Shown here: one piece after another, positions 12,901-18,574 of the stretch
How positions within the stretch are numbered: position 1 is the stretch's first letter
Layout of the letters: each line of letters begins with the position of its first letter
Origin: Candidatus Rifleibacteriota bacterium
GTDB taxonomy: Bacteria > Muiribacteriota > Ozemobacteria > Ozemobacterales > Ozemobacteraceae
NCBI GenBank assembly: GCA_015233155.1
Contig: JADFYG010000004.1
Location: 62,001 to 126,000 of the forward strand
Reading direction: 5' to 3'
DNA length: 64,000 nucleotides
The notes under the pieces: model-generated
What the model was told of the DNA's origin: nothing
The model's database searches: none
Seen by the model: only the letters and a program-made list of their open reading frames with translations
Made by a program: the position numbers and the translations under genes

Positions 12901-14130
12901 ATCGCTTGAAAGCAGGAGAATGCCAAGCCCGAGAACTCCGCCTTTTCTACAAGGAAAAGCCGAACAGTAACTCACATAGTTGATATTTTCCACGATCGAC
13001 CATATGCCTTTTAGAATGGCATTATCCACGGTTCTGGGAAAATTGCTGCGTTTTAAAGCCACGCTTGTTTCAAAATTAGGAAGAGCAGCAATCTCCTGCG
13101 AGGAATATGATAAAATGTCATTGGAAACAGCTATAAATGCTGTGATATTTTGAAAAGTATTGACAAGATCTGAGGGAACAAAATCGGCAGTAAAAGATTT
13201 CTCGGCGAGTCCCGCGGGTCCGGCATCGTATGAAAAATTAATTTTTTGTGTACGAGGGCTTTGAGAGATGGAAAGCATCGAAAAGGGTGGGGCTCCCATA
13301 GCCATTTGGTAAGTGTGCACTACAAAAGTGCTTTCATCGAACCAGACCACATCAAAATTATTACTGCTTACGGCACCACTATAATAAGCGAAGACAATAT
13401 AGTTAGTGGCCCCAATGGCAATTGCTGTTGCAGCAATTCCGTGGCTTAGATCTGCCGCCGCCGGCAGGGCAAAGACAAAATCCCCTGAAAGAGATGCGCC
13501 GCCATCCCAATATTTCGTGTGAATTAGTTTTGTAGTAGCATCGATCCAGAAAATATGACATTTCTGCGAAGAAATTGCCATTGCATGAGTCGTCGTATTG
13601 CTGGTAACAAAAAATTGAACTGTTGGCCCTTGCAAAACCTGATTATCACTGGTGTAAGTATAGAGGTAGAGGTCTCCCGCAGAGGTAGTATTAGAATATA
13701 ACATCGTCCCGTTTGGAATTTGGGCATTGGCACTCGTAATCATTTGCCGCATCTGGATAGAGGTCCCTGTTATGGCACCGGCTGTTGAAGCGATTGGGGT
13801 TCCAGCCCCAAACCAGTCATCAAGCGGTATTGTGGTATAAGATGTTGTCCAGTCAGTAAAAGTAGTGTTCCATGGCAATGTTGAAAAGCTGGTTACTGTA
13901 TCGGAGGCTTGAAATGAGGCTTCCGTGGTGTAAAAGAGCCTGCTCGAGAGACTCCCCAGGTTGAAAGTGAATGTGGCATCATATGTTTGAGATGCGACAA
14001 TCGTTTGACTGACGCTTTGAACGCTTTCAGCGGGTGTACAAAAAATCACCAGAAGAAAAACCAGTAGTAGGGAAAAAATCCCCTTATTAAGAGACCTCGA
14101 AAAAAAATGAAATATGGAAAGGCGCATCAA
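931..14130 (-). CDS. Giant secreted Ig-like repeat protein (about 4,400 aa)
   Basis: This is a single 13.2-kb open frame. The N-terminus has a basic stretch and a hydrophobic core (SLLLVFLLVIF) ending near TPAES, a Sec-type signal peptide. Residues about 37-480 form a unique region. After that, two module types alternate: one starting like FTALxxYRDAGH and one resembling bacterial Ig-like (Big_5/SbsA-type) domains, with GNPLYRAFNF near the end. Residues about 803-2728 hold eight near-identical double modules of 240-241 residues, each with a single Cys in STCTLQLP. Degenerate copies continue to about residue 4300. The last ~95 residues (AWPSPARGN...IVYDTAGD...GVYFYTLEL) resemble FlgD-type Ig or secretion-tail domains. 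It is probably a surface or secreted adhesive or structural protein; the role is inferred. The start is either TTG at 14130 or the next ATG (14127); the ribosome site is weak. Confidence 0.9.
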   Translation of the reverse strand: MMRLSIFHFFSRSLNKGIFSLLLVFLLVIFCTPAESVQSVSQTIVASQTYDATFTFNLGSLSSRLFYTTEASFQASDTVTSFSTLPWNTTFTDWTTSYTTIPLDDWFGAGTPIASTAGAITGTSIQMRQMITSANAQIPNGTMLYSNTTSAGDLYLYTYTSDNQVLQGPTVQFFVTSNTTTHAMAISSQKCHIFWIDATTKLIHTKYWDGGASLSGDFVFALPAAADLSHGIAATAIAIGATNYIVFAYYSGAVSSNNFDVVWFDESTFVVHTYQMAMGAPPFSMLSISQSPRTQKINFSYDAGPAGLAEKSFTADFVPSDLVNTFQNITAFIAVSNDILSYSSQEIAALPNFETSVALKRSNFPRTVDNAILKGIWSIVENINYVSYCSAFPCRKGGVLGLGILLLSSDLQHYKLKFRPLVFPKKTSWHADTKVLHLQGPPMLNTPVSIIATFAELATNTCRATAANAAGGTLPLASGGVIVNSGTQFTLAFDQDMTIASYSSWIGSKIRILTSSDVATGTPAYVSGTARELTFQNTNPLGYGATYKISIASDVIDAIGTQLWAPATFTFTTQQTSSGILASEVAGLAAYSDSARTQQISNGSEINATTTLYFRLSAVDPAFNTIDVATVSYIFDSGFIASFGLTQPIVATTAFLTATTTTVPYTAGTHTLLYQTASPTTSLSFIVHFPTLTGQSPASSASNVPINSLISLTLSEAIATATVTTQTVRLSRGGAAASFSISLNGNAISIDPDDTTQGFLKTETTYLVEIGTGVTDVAGNPFLNTLSSPATFAFTFVTQPTNNPPVTFTALNMYRDAGHATAISSFEAIPATQTVFVRAVAVDAATQTLDISTCTLQLPSGAAFNFSLTEIASDSTGKFDGQFDLSSIPIYNFSGTSPPLPIATLTFTTAGITTKSASVTTTFPQWQPTLSSVRTTTGTVLASNAAQVLLDSAIIVAFDPPIASSSVTATSITLTKIGSGAPTSVTTTMNASGSLVTLTPTTFLDPDAIYEVAATYDAAGLKSLEGNPLYRAFNFRFNTQPGNSPPVTFTALALYRDAGHAVAITPFEAIPATQTIFVRATAVDAATQTRDISTCTLQLPLGATFNFSLTEIASNSGQFDGQFDLSSIPIYNFTGTLASQPIATLTFTTAGTTTKSANITANFPQWQPTLSSVRTTAGVAVASNATQVLLDSAIIVAFDPPIASSSVTATSITLTKIGAGAPTSVTATMNSSGSLVTLAPTSPLDPDATYEVAAAYDPSGLKSLEGNPLYRAFNFRFNTQSGNSPPVSFTALALYRDAGHAVAITPFEAIPATLTIFVRATAVDAATQTRDTSTCTLQLPLGATFNFSLTEIASNSGQFDGQFDLSSIPIYNFTGTLASQPVATLTFTTAGTTTKSASVTANFPQWQPTLSSVRTTTGVAVASNATQVLLDSAIIVAFDPPIASSSVTATSITLTKIGSGAPTSVTSTMNASGSLVTLTPAAPLDPDATYEVAAAYDPSGLKSLEGNPLYRAFNFRFNTQSGNSPPITFTALGLYRDAGHVIAMSSFEAITATQTIFVRALAVDAATQTRDVSTCTLLLPSGASFSFSLTETASDSTGIFDGQFDLSSIPLYNFSGISPPLPVATLTFTTAGTTTKSASVTANFPQWQPALSSVRTTAGTFVASNAAQVLLDSAIIVAFDPPIASSSVTATSITLKKIGSGALTSVTTSINASGSLVTLTPTGPLDPNTTYEVAAAYAPAGLKSPEGNPLYRAFNFRFSTQSASSPPVTFTALTLYRDAGHVVGIAPFEAITATQTVFVRALAVDAATQTRDVSTCTLLLPSGASFNFSLTETASDSTGIFDGQFDLSSIPIYNFSGISPPLPVATLTFTTAGTTSKSASVTANFPQWQPALSSVRTTAGTFVASNATQVLLDSAITVAFNPPIASNSVTATSITLKRVGTATPINVTTTMSTSGSLVTLTPTGPLDPAATYEVAATYDPAGLKSPEGNPLYQAFNFRFSTQPGNSPPVTFTALSLYRDAAHALAIAPLEAIPATQTIFVRATGVDAATQTRDVSTCTLQLPSGAFFTFSLTETASDSTGKFDGQFDLSSIPIYNFSGASPPLPVATLTFTTAGTTTKSASVIANFPQWQPALSSIRTTTGTLVASNAAQVLLDSAITVAFNPPIASNSVTATSITLTKVGAGAPTSVSATTNTAGSLVTLTPTGPLAPDATYEVAAAYDPAGLKSPEGNPLYRAFNFRFNTQSGNSPPVTFTTLSLYRDASHALAIAPFEAIPATQTIFVRATAVDAATQTRDVSTCTLQLPSGVLYTFSLTEIASDSTGKFDGQFDLSSIPIYNFSGTSPPLPVATLTFSTAGTTTKSASVTANFPQWQPASSNVRATTGTVLASNAVQVLLDTAIIVAFNPPIASDSVTATSITLTKVGAGAPTSVSATMNTAGSLVTLTPTGPLAPDVTYEVAATYDPAGLKSPEGNPLYRAFNFRFTTQSGNSPPVTFTTLSLFRDAGHTVAIAPFEAVPATQTIFVHATAVDAATQTRDVSTCTLQLPSGATFSFSLTEIASDSTGKFDGQFDLSSIPIYNFSGISPPLPVATLTFTTAGTTTKSTGVITVFPQWQPALSSVRTTTGTIVASNAAQVLLDSAIIVAFNPPIASGSVTTTSITLTKIGAGTPTIISATIDATGSFVTITPIDPLSPDATYEIAATYDPAGLKNLEGNPLYRAFNFRFNTQPGNTPPTAFTSLSLYGDASMTVALIPNSFISATQNVYIKLNAPDKATQTRDIASMTLTTSWGTSSVVQAFEAASDSGGIFYAHSDLSTLAIYGFPTPLPPSVYASLTWSTPGALPINSGLGLRFPVWDPASSTVNTINGTTAASGAALVALDSTITVAFNPPLDPTSVSTASLVLSASGTPLDVVYNTNPSGTKVTMSPMVTLPPATRCTVSGIYGPAGLRGVEGNPLNRIFTFSFTTQLSQTQPSGISSVSLFSDPAFLPVSRLQTDADIASTTLLAIEAVGSDASPLTVDATAVTLSTGQNAILTETASNSGRFRGIVYVSNLSNHQRLTVQSTQNPDASASVLITFPGLVLTTPASGATNVSIGVQLRLQADEDLDISSISTTTVRLTTSAGIPAKCVVQYISSTDELVISPEQPLLTATRYITSVNGIRDVVGNTMSSPLISEFTTQASTVSPVVIRALRVYSDASHTQILAGNSLASPGVEVFFEIAAVDLSAISADTTPLRLMSSSGASFTLYLVETGVNTGIFRGSAVLFNEENTRLTISSVADPTFFQYLRLPLRPMFLRLDPASGTADLPLDTIFTVITNKGVNAVSMAGNFQLDDTTGRLNPSITAADPTDIRISANLATGSPVTLSCLDGLLDSDGLTFPTFVASYSTRSQTFTAFTLFSDAGFSQSLVTTSVIEPSTRIWAELRGRDLRVNASETANAHIIVGAAITPFQLSETAPGIFRGFFDAPVTRDTTFSIIPDQAQRLSITLTTAGLFSLTSFSPASGAVGVPADTWPTWNFSDSVDPSSVDSTAFSLTDLSNLTLVPGTLSITANACQIHFRPSVHLTLANSYEMRVGNTVRDTHGHNLGMEMRSTFSVQSPPPPPFVIRSLKNFHDSGYASTTLRVSPDSGLYLEIIANDPSPATIEATRVRIDSSDGNIQGVEFPLLEIRPNSGVFRGSFPISGDANGSTITVVSQADPTFSLNIEVLDRPRLNTVSPASGSSDIALDRVFQFDFTRAIDPGTASGGGITAIDALGHTIPLYVQSRTGGSLLTITPVDAWSTGTHHLIQFSSHLTDLEGIGVASTAFSFDTRGEHDAVLELFSGRDPLARQRVASLGEALSTGLTAEVSTNILFERRAETRILSLSTSEPLPAIVPTRNTLRSSSPSRRRSYLGHSGSQLRQNIIGSETAPLSGIGISHATRSSTHILTAVPGSQGHFSATFDSGEAPGTRISAVLEFGPRPGIDFRIASLPQLLAISPTDGMTGVSENVLLNAVFNRPMWEDGARTAVSLIVNGQILSMRLDTISSGGTILAWHPAQRLPYEAFAVIATSTLYDLLGQPLVLPPNGFTTGGLQGISLYEDASFTRPINDEIIRSSPVWVELALPLGSVGGNAKILLTVTTDRDATESKRIVLSRAEPGVERFRGRFDPGVAKIQTDTWVPMIPGERIEITFPGAVPIRRTFYWLAKGNTPPARLTALHLFEDRTFARAIEDDLRQSSLFIEILGEDLNWMFPDTTHVHAVSDTDSQGIDLVLTETASHTGKFRAQLTVTPEASAVSNARLHAKPGNKLQIMSVTNPDLVRSIRWAPENRIDHVIAWPSPARGNRITISFGLTFPGLVELIVYDTAGDQVHFDSMQGLEGENRMIWNLPRNIANGVYFYTLELLSGAVDESGTRKFKGKIAILH
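5946..11724 (-). repeat. Eight tandem 720/723-bp modules inside the giant gene
   Basis: The same landmark (TGCCA of the Trp-Gln-Pro codons) recurs at 6296, 7019, 7742, 8465, 9188, 9911, 10631 and 11351. The period is therefore 723 bp five times, then 720 bp twice. The 3-bp difference comes from one lost residue: NSGQFDG in the two copies around 9.9-10.8 kb against DSTGKFDG in the others. Copies are highly similar at DNA level, including silent positions over long stretches. Degenerate relatives of the module flank the array on both sides. Confidence 0.95.
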
Positions 14131-14186
14131 TAAATACTTTGCATAGTCAGCGGTAGTGTGGTAAAACGGGTACAGGTCTTGCTTGC

Positions 14187-14215
14187 ATTATAATTGTGCC
14201 AGTGATTTTGGGCAA
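14187..14215 (-). promoter_or_regulatory. Putative sigma-70 promoter of the giant surface gene
   Basis: Reading the minus strand, TTGCCC (14215-14210) is followed by a 17-nt spacer and a perfect TATAAT (14192-14187), about 57 bp before the start of the giant gene. The -10 lies within ATTATAAT, which is also a TATAAT on the plus strand and could serve the divergent lipoprotein gene, although no good -35 is visible in that direction. Confidence 0.5.
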
Positions 14216-14229
14216 AGGAGAAAGCACAT

Positions 14230-15657
14230 ATGATGAACGAAAAAGTTAGATGGGTGTTGCTGGAATTATTGATAGTGCTTCTGCCGTTTGTCGTAGGCTG
14301 CTTTGGCACAGGGAGCCATAATCCTGTTGCCGATACATCCTTGGCGCAGGCTGGGACACTGAATTCGATTGTCGCAAGCGGTGTTGCCCAAGTCGGCGTT
14401 GCCAAAGTCATGGGTGCCAAGTATGTGCCTCCGGTTTTGCCTTCAAGAAAATACACTTTTGCGGAGCCTTGCAGTAAGATAAGCTATAGAATCAGAGATG
14501 AAGAGCACGAAGATCGTCCGGGGTGTTTGCGGCTCCGCATTATCAGTTCTTCCAAGGCTGACCACATATTTATAACCCTTGGGGAAGTCAGGGTCAAGAG
14601 TTCGACAAGTAATGGATCAATAAAACTTCCGATCGCAAGCCGGGAAATCGATCTTCTTCAGGCCGCCGATGTTTCACAGGCTCTTGCTGATGCGCAGCCC
14701 GCGGTTGGTTCCTACACATACATGGAGTTCAGAATTTCTTCCGGGCGGGTAGTCATTGGCGGGAAGAGTTACGACCTTTCAATTCCATCTGATAAGATCA
14801 AATTCTATGGAGCTTTTGAAATCAAGAAGGGTTATCGCACGGAACTTTCGATAACTCTTGCCAGTAAACTCACAAAGACTAACTGGTTCTGGAAGGCCCG
14901 GTATGTGTTTGTGCCTATCGTGAAGATTTCATCGACATTGGTGGCGCTTGATCCGCCAGTTGTAGTTACTGATGGTAACGTTGCTGGCGTCGTGACCGAT
15001 TTTGTGAAGAAAACCCCCATCCAGGGTGTTACTGCAACTCTTGAAGGAACGACATACACTGCTGTTTCCACAGCCACAGGTGCTTTTACCTTCTCGAAGG
15101 TGTTGGCTGGCGATTACAATCTGAAGCTTTCGCACCCGGATTATATGGATAAGAGTTTCTCGGTTACAGTTTCGGCGGGTCAGGTCGTGGATGCCGTTGC
15201 AGAGATGAATCCTGCGATTATTTCCAGCAATATTGCCAGCACGGGCTGGTTCTCTACAGATTATCCTGTCGCTGACGCCAACGGATACTATGGCGAAATT
15301 GCTCTTGAAACGCCGCTCACCATTGATTTTGCAAGCCTTGCCTTTGTGAAAGCTGAGATGGCATTTGATGGAGCATATTCAACTATCGGTGAAGCATATT
15401 TTGCAACATACATGAGTTCTACTCAACAGGTTCAGATAATTCAGAATCTGGGAACTTGGTGGGTGGGGAATTATGCTACTCTTGGTCAGACACTAGGCTC
15501 TACTTTTGTTGCTGCCCAGGCGCCCAGACATTATGTCGTGGATGTAACCGACTATATTCGCAATAATCCTAATGCTCAATATTTCCTGGCTGCCTGTAAC
15601 TATGCGGTTAACAATATTTCCTTACAGAACATTAAACTGACAATTTACTATCGTTGA
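14230..15657 (+). CDS. Lipoprotein with DUF4382-like and carboxypeptidase-regulatory-like domains
   Basis: This is a 475-residue lipoprotein precursor. A hydrophobic leader ends in the lipobox FVVGC, so Cys24 would be lipidated. Residues about 95-225 resemble DUF4382, a beta-rich domain common in bacterial lipoproteins (LRLRIISSSKADHIFITLG; SYTYMEFRISSGRV). Residues about 255-335 form a carboxypeptidase regulatory-like beta-sandwich (GNVAGVVTD...PIQGVTATLEG...AGDYNLKLSHPDY). The C-terminal ~145 residues look like a separate beta-rich domain. AAAGGAG lies 9 bp before the ATG. The gene is divergent from the giant surface-protein gene across only 99 bp, which suggests a shared cell-surface role. 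The specific function is unknown. Confidence 0.85.
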   Translation: MMNEKVRWVLLELLIVLLPFVVGCFGTGSHNPVADTSLAQAGTLNSIVASGVAQVGVAKVMGAKYVPPVLPSRKYTFAEPCSKISYRIRDEEHEDRPGCLRLRIISSSKADHIFITLGEVRVKSSTSNGSIKLPIASREIDLLQAADVSQALADAQPAVGSYTYMEFRISSGRVVIGGKSYDLSIPSDKIKFYGAFEIKKGYRTELSITLASKLTKTNWFWKARYVFVPIVKISSTLVALDPPVVVTDGNVAGVVTDFVKKTPIQGVTATLEGTTYTAVSTATGAFTFSKVLAGDYNLKLSHPDYMDKSFSVTVSAGQVVDAVAEMNPAIISSNIASTGWFSTDYPVADANGYYGEIALETPLTIDFASLAFVKAEMAFDGAYSTIGEAYFATYMSSTQQVQIIQNLGTWWVGNYATLGQTLGSTFVAAQAPRHYVVDVTDYIRNNPNAQYFLAACNYAVNNISLQNIKLTIYYR

Positions 15658-15668
15658 TTTAATACCAG

Positions 15669-15710
15669 ACAACTCACCCTTGGCTTCGCCATGGGTGAGT
15701 TGTTATTTTG
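15669..15710 (+). terminator. Rho-independent terminator after the lipoprotein gene
   Basis: An 11-bp perfect stem (ACAACTCACCC at 15669-15679 with GGGTGAGTTGT at 15693-15703) can be extended inside by 4 more pairs after one mismatch. It is followed by TATTTTG. It begins 11 bp after the stop codon of the lipoprotein. Confidence 0.8.
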
Positions 15711-15763
15711 GGAAACAAGGGAAAATTTCCCGAATTGTTTATGGGTAGGGAAAAATTTCTTAA

Positions 15764-15862
15764 GGGCCTGTAACGAAATAACCTAGTCACAGAACCACCT
15801 GAAAAGCGCATGATTCGCGAGGGTACGCATCCCTTGTGACTACCTTATTTTTTTACGAGCCC
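15764..15862. mobile_element. 99-bp MITE-like element with terminal inverted repeats
   Basis: The left end (GGGCCTGTAACGAAATAACC, from 15764) and the reverse complement of the right end (GGGCTCGTAAAAAAATAAGG, from 15862) match at 22 of the first 28 positions, including TAGTCACA further in. The element is flanked on both sides by TAA (15761-15763 and 15863-15865), consistent with a 3-bp target duplication. It contains no coding frame. The size and structure fit a non-autonomous miniature transposon; no transposase for it is in the window. Confidence 0.45.
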
Positions 15863-15865
15863 TAA

Positions 15866-16059
15866 CCATACCAAACTGAGATGTATCAGTTCAAGGAGGT
15901 ACTTGCAATATTCACGGTTTGAAACCCGCTCCTACAAATGGACGATGCGTATTCACTCATGATTGTCACATAATTTTGCAAGTTGTTTCAATGAGATTTT
16001 GTAATTCAAGGTAGGGGCAACGGCGCGCCGTGCTCAAAAGATGAAAAATAGGCACGTCT
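15866..16059. other. Intergenic region with repeat-like palindromes
   Basis: This is the rest of the 400-bp gap between the lipoprotein and mraY. It contains CGGTTTGAAACCCGCTCCTAC (near 15918), which looks like half of a common intergenic palindrome. It also has a GGTAGGGGCAACGGCGCGCCGT segment ending in a perfect 12-bp palindrome (ACGGCGCGCCGT, 16020-16031) just downstream of the mraY stop. I see no gene and no clear terminator for mraY. Confidence 0.4.
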
Positions 16060-17157
16060 TTAAGTAAAAACGATTCGAAATGCAAACAGCGAAACGCCAA
16101 GAATTGCAAGCAGCAGACTCGTTATTGCGAAACGAGCTACAACCTTTTGCTCCGTCCAGCCTGCCAGCTCGAAATGGTGGTGAATCGGACTCATTCGGAA
16201 AATACGCTTGCCACCGGTGTATTTGAAATAAGAAACCTGTATGATTACTGACAGTGCTTCTGAGACGAAGATTCCACCGATGATACCTAAAAATATTTCG
16301 CACTTCAGACAGACTGCCAGTGCGCCAAGCGCTCCGCCAAGGGCGAGAGATCCTGTGTCTCCCATGAATACCTGAGCTGGATTAGCATTGAACCACAGAA
16401 AACCGAGACAGCCTCCAAGCAGTGAGGCGCAGACCACTGCCAGTTCGCTGCTTCCGGGGATCCAGGCTGTGCCTAGCAAACGAGCGATATCGGGGCTTCC
16501 GCATAACAATGCGAGCACAAGAAAAGCGCTCAGCGCTGTCGTGCAGGTGCTTCCCGCAAGTCCGTCGAGACCGTCCGTGAGATTTACCGCATTCGTAGCT
16601 CCAACCACGACGAAAACGGTGAATGGAATATACAGCCAGCCAAAATCGATTGGCCCCATCAAAGGGGTCTGACAGATTGACGTTGCCAGGGCGATGGTTC
16701 CTCCGCCAGAGGTCATAGGGAACAGGTTTTCAACGCGGATGTCCGGAAAGAATCGAATTACCAGACCAACTACCAGTCCGATGGATATCTGACCGGCGAG
16801 TTTCTGTCGCGGAGTCAGACCAAGCGAGCGTGCTTTGATCACTTTTGTCAGATCGTCAAGCATTCCGATTGTTGCGGTTCCAAGAAGTGCGAACAATGTC
16901 ACGACTACCAGCGGATTAAAGTTGGCCCACAATGTGCAGCAGATAAGTGCCGGAATCAGGATGATCACGCCACCCATCGTTGGAATTCCAGCTTTCTTCT
17001 TGTGAGCCTGAATGCCCTCTTCCCGGATAGTTTGTCCGATCTGTCTGAGCTTCAGGTTGGCAATAACGCGTGGTCCGATGATGATTGCCGTGACGAACGA
17101 GGTTATAAGTGAAAGGATAATTCGAATTGGCAGAGAACCGAAAAAAATGGTCAGCAT
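16060..17157 (-). CDS. mraY: Phospho-N-acetylmuramoyl-pentapeptide transferase MraY
   Basis: MraY transfers phospho-MurNAc-pentapeptide from UDP to undecaprenyl phosphate at the inner membrane, making lipid I. The 365-residue polytopic protein has the expected length. Family signatures are visible: KKAGIPTMGG near the N-terminus, GMLDDLTK, NLTDGLDGLAG, an NANPAQVFMGDTGSLALGG loop and the MSPIHHHFE motif near the C-terminus. It is the last gene of the cell-wall cluster, starting 4 bp after murF. No murD, ftsW, murG or murC follows; the next item is an intergenic repeat region and then unrelated genes. Confidence 0.97.
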   Translation of the reverse strand: MLTIFFGSLPIRIILSLITSFVTAIIIGPRVIANLKLRQIGQTIREEGIQAHKKKAGIPTMGGVIILIPALICCTLWANFNPLVVVTLFALLGTATIGMLDDLTKVIKARSLGLTPRQKLAGQISIGLVVGLVIRFFPDIRVENLFPMTSGGGTIALATSICQTPLMGPIDFGWLYIPFTVFVVVGATNAVNLTDGLDGLAGSTCTTALSAFLVLALLCGSPDIARLLGTAWIPGSSELAVVCASLLGGCLGFLWFNANPAQVFMGDTGSLALGGALGALAVCLKCEIFLGIIGGIFVSEALSVIIQVSYFKYTGGKRIFRMSPIHHHFELAGWTEQKVVARFAITSLLLAILGVSLFAFRIVFT

Positions 17158-17161
17158 ATTT

Positions 17162-18574
17162 TCAGTGAAGATCCGTTTTCAAGGAGGGCCACAGATCTTT
17201 TACGATAGTTTCGAAATGCATGCCACGACTCGCTTTTAAAAGAACGGTGTCTCCTTGCAGCAGAAGTGTTGCAAGGAGTTTTGAGGCTTCGCACGTATCA
17301 CTGCACGGATGAACAATATTACCGGCCATTCCGGATTTCAGCGCCGCTTCAGCGATTTCTTGCGAAAGTTCGCCTACCGCGACAAGTTGATCTATTTTTG
17401 CGGATGCGATCTGTTCTCCCAGTTTGCGATGTAACTCCGGACCTTGTTCGCCGAGCTCACGCATGTCTCCGAGTACGGCAATGCGTCTTCCCGGGCATAT
17501 CGAAAGAAATTCGATGGCACCTTTCATCGAAGAAGGATTCGCGTTATAACAGTCGAGAATGACACGTAACCCTTCAATTTCATGCGATTCCAAGCGTGCG
17601 CTGACTGGCTTGAATTCGCTCATCCTATGTATTCCTTCGGACAATGATTTGCCATGACTGACAAACATGGCGATTGCTGCAAGAGCATTAAGTGCGTTGT
17701 GTTGCCCAAGTAACTGAAGATTGAGCCGTTCGGAATGTCCACGATAATGTACATCGAGAGTTAATCCGGTTGCCGTCATGGCGAGATTCCGGCCTGAAAT
17801 GTCGTTACCTGTGCCGAAACCGAATTTAACTACCTGTGCTTTCGTTTTTTCTTTCAGCACTGAAAAATACTGGTCATCACCAGGCAGGACTGCGAAGCCA
17901 TCCACTGGAAGATTTTCCAGCAATTCTCCCTTTGCGTGAGCGATGTTTTGAAGACTCCCGAGAAGGCCTATATGTGCCGGGCCTATATTGGTGATCAGGC
18001 CATCTCTGGGTTTTGCTATCTCAGCAAGAAGTCTGATTTCCCCCGGGTGATTCATTCCCATTTCGATGATTGCAGTTTCTGTCGAAAGCGGTATTCTGAC
18101 CAGATTCAAAGGCAATCCGATATGATTATTCAGGTTCCCTGATGTTGCCCATGTTTTTCCGACGATGGAAAAAAGATGTGACAGCATTTCCTTCGTACTT
18201 GTTTTGCCGTTTGAGCCGGTTACTCCGACGAAACGTCCGGAATGACGTGCGCGATGCCATTTTGCGGCCATCTGAAGTGCTTCAAGCGTGTCGCCGGATA
18301 CTTGGATACATGCACATCTGGCCTGCTGGTGCCGCGTGTTTTCAGTATTCAGATCAGAAGGAAACGTATTGGCTACGATTGCTCCGGCTTTGGTTTTCAA
18401 TACATTTTCAATGAAGGCATGGCCGTCATAATTTTCTCCCTTTATGGCGAAAAAGGCCTCACCTGGTTTGATGGTTCTGGAATCAATTGAAAAACCGGTT
18501 ATGGGAAGTGGTGAGATATCCTGGGGCGATCCGTGGACGGCTGCAACTAAATCCTGCAAATTCCAGTCAGGCAT
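17162..18574 (-). CDS. murF: UDP-N-acetylmuramoyl-tripeptide--D-alanyl-D-alanine ligase MurF
   Basis: MurF adds D-Ala-D-Ala to UDP-MurNAc-tripeptide, the last cytoplasmic step of precursor synthesis. At 470 residues it has the usual length. The ATP-binding loop GVTGSNGKTSTKEML is at about residues 138-152, followed by the Mur ligase central domain (IIEMGMNHPGEI) and the C-terminal domain (LDCYNANPSSMKGAIEFL). The start overlaps the end of murE by 8 bp, indicating translational coupling, and mraY follows 4 bp later. Confidence 0.97.
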   Translation of the reverse strand: MPDWNLQDLVAAVHGSPQDISPLPITGFSIDSRTIKPGEAFFAIKGENYDGHAFIENVLKTKAGAIVANTFPSDLNTENTRHQQARCACIQVSGDTLEALQMAAKWHRARHSGRFVGVTGSNGKTSTKEMLSHLFSIVGKTWATSGNLNNHIGLPLNLVRIPLSTETAIIEMGMNHPGEIRLLAEIAKPRDGLITNIGPAHIGLLGSLQNIAHAKGELLENLPVDGFAVLPGDDQYFSVLKEKTKAQVVKFGFGTGNDISGRNLAMTATGLTLDVHYRGHSERLNLQLLGQHNALNALAAIAMFVSHGKSLSEGIHRMSEFKPVSARLESHEIEGLRVILDCYNANPSSMKGAIEFLSICPGRRIAVLGDMRELGEQGPELHRKLGEQIASAKIDQLVAVGELSQEIAEAALKSGMAGNIVHPCSDTCEASKLLATLLLQGDTVLLKASRGMHFETIVKDLWPSLKTDLH

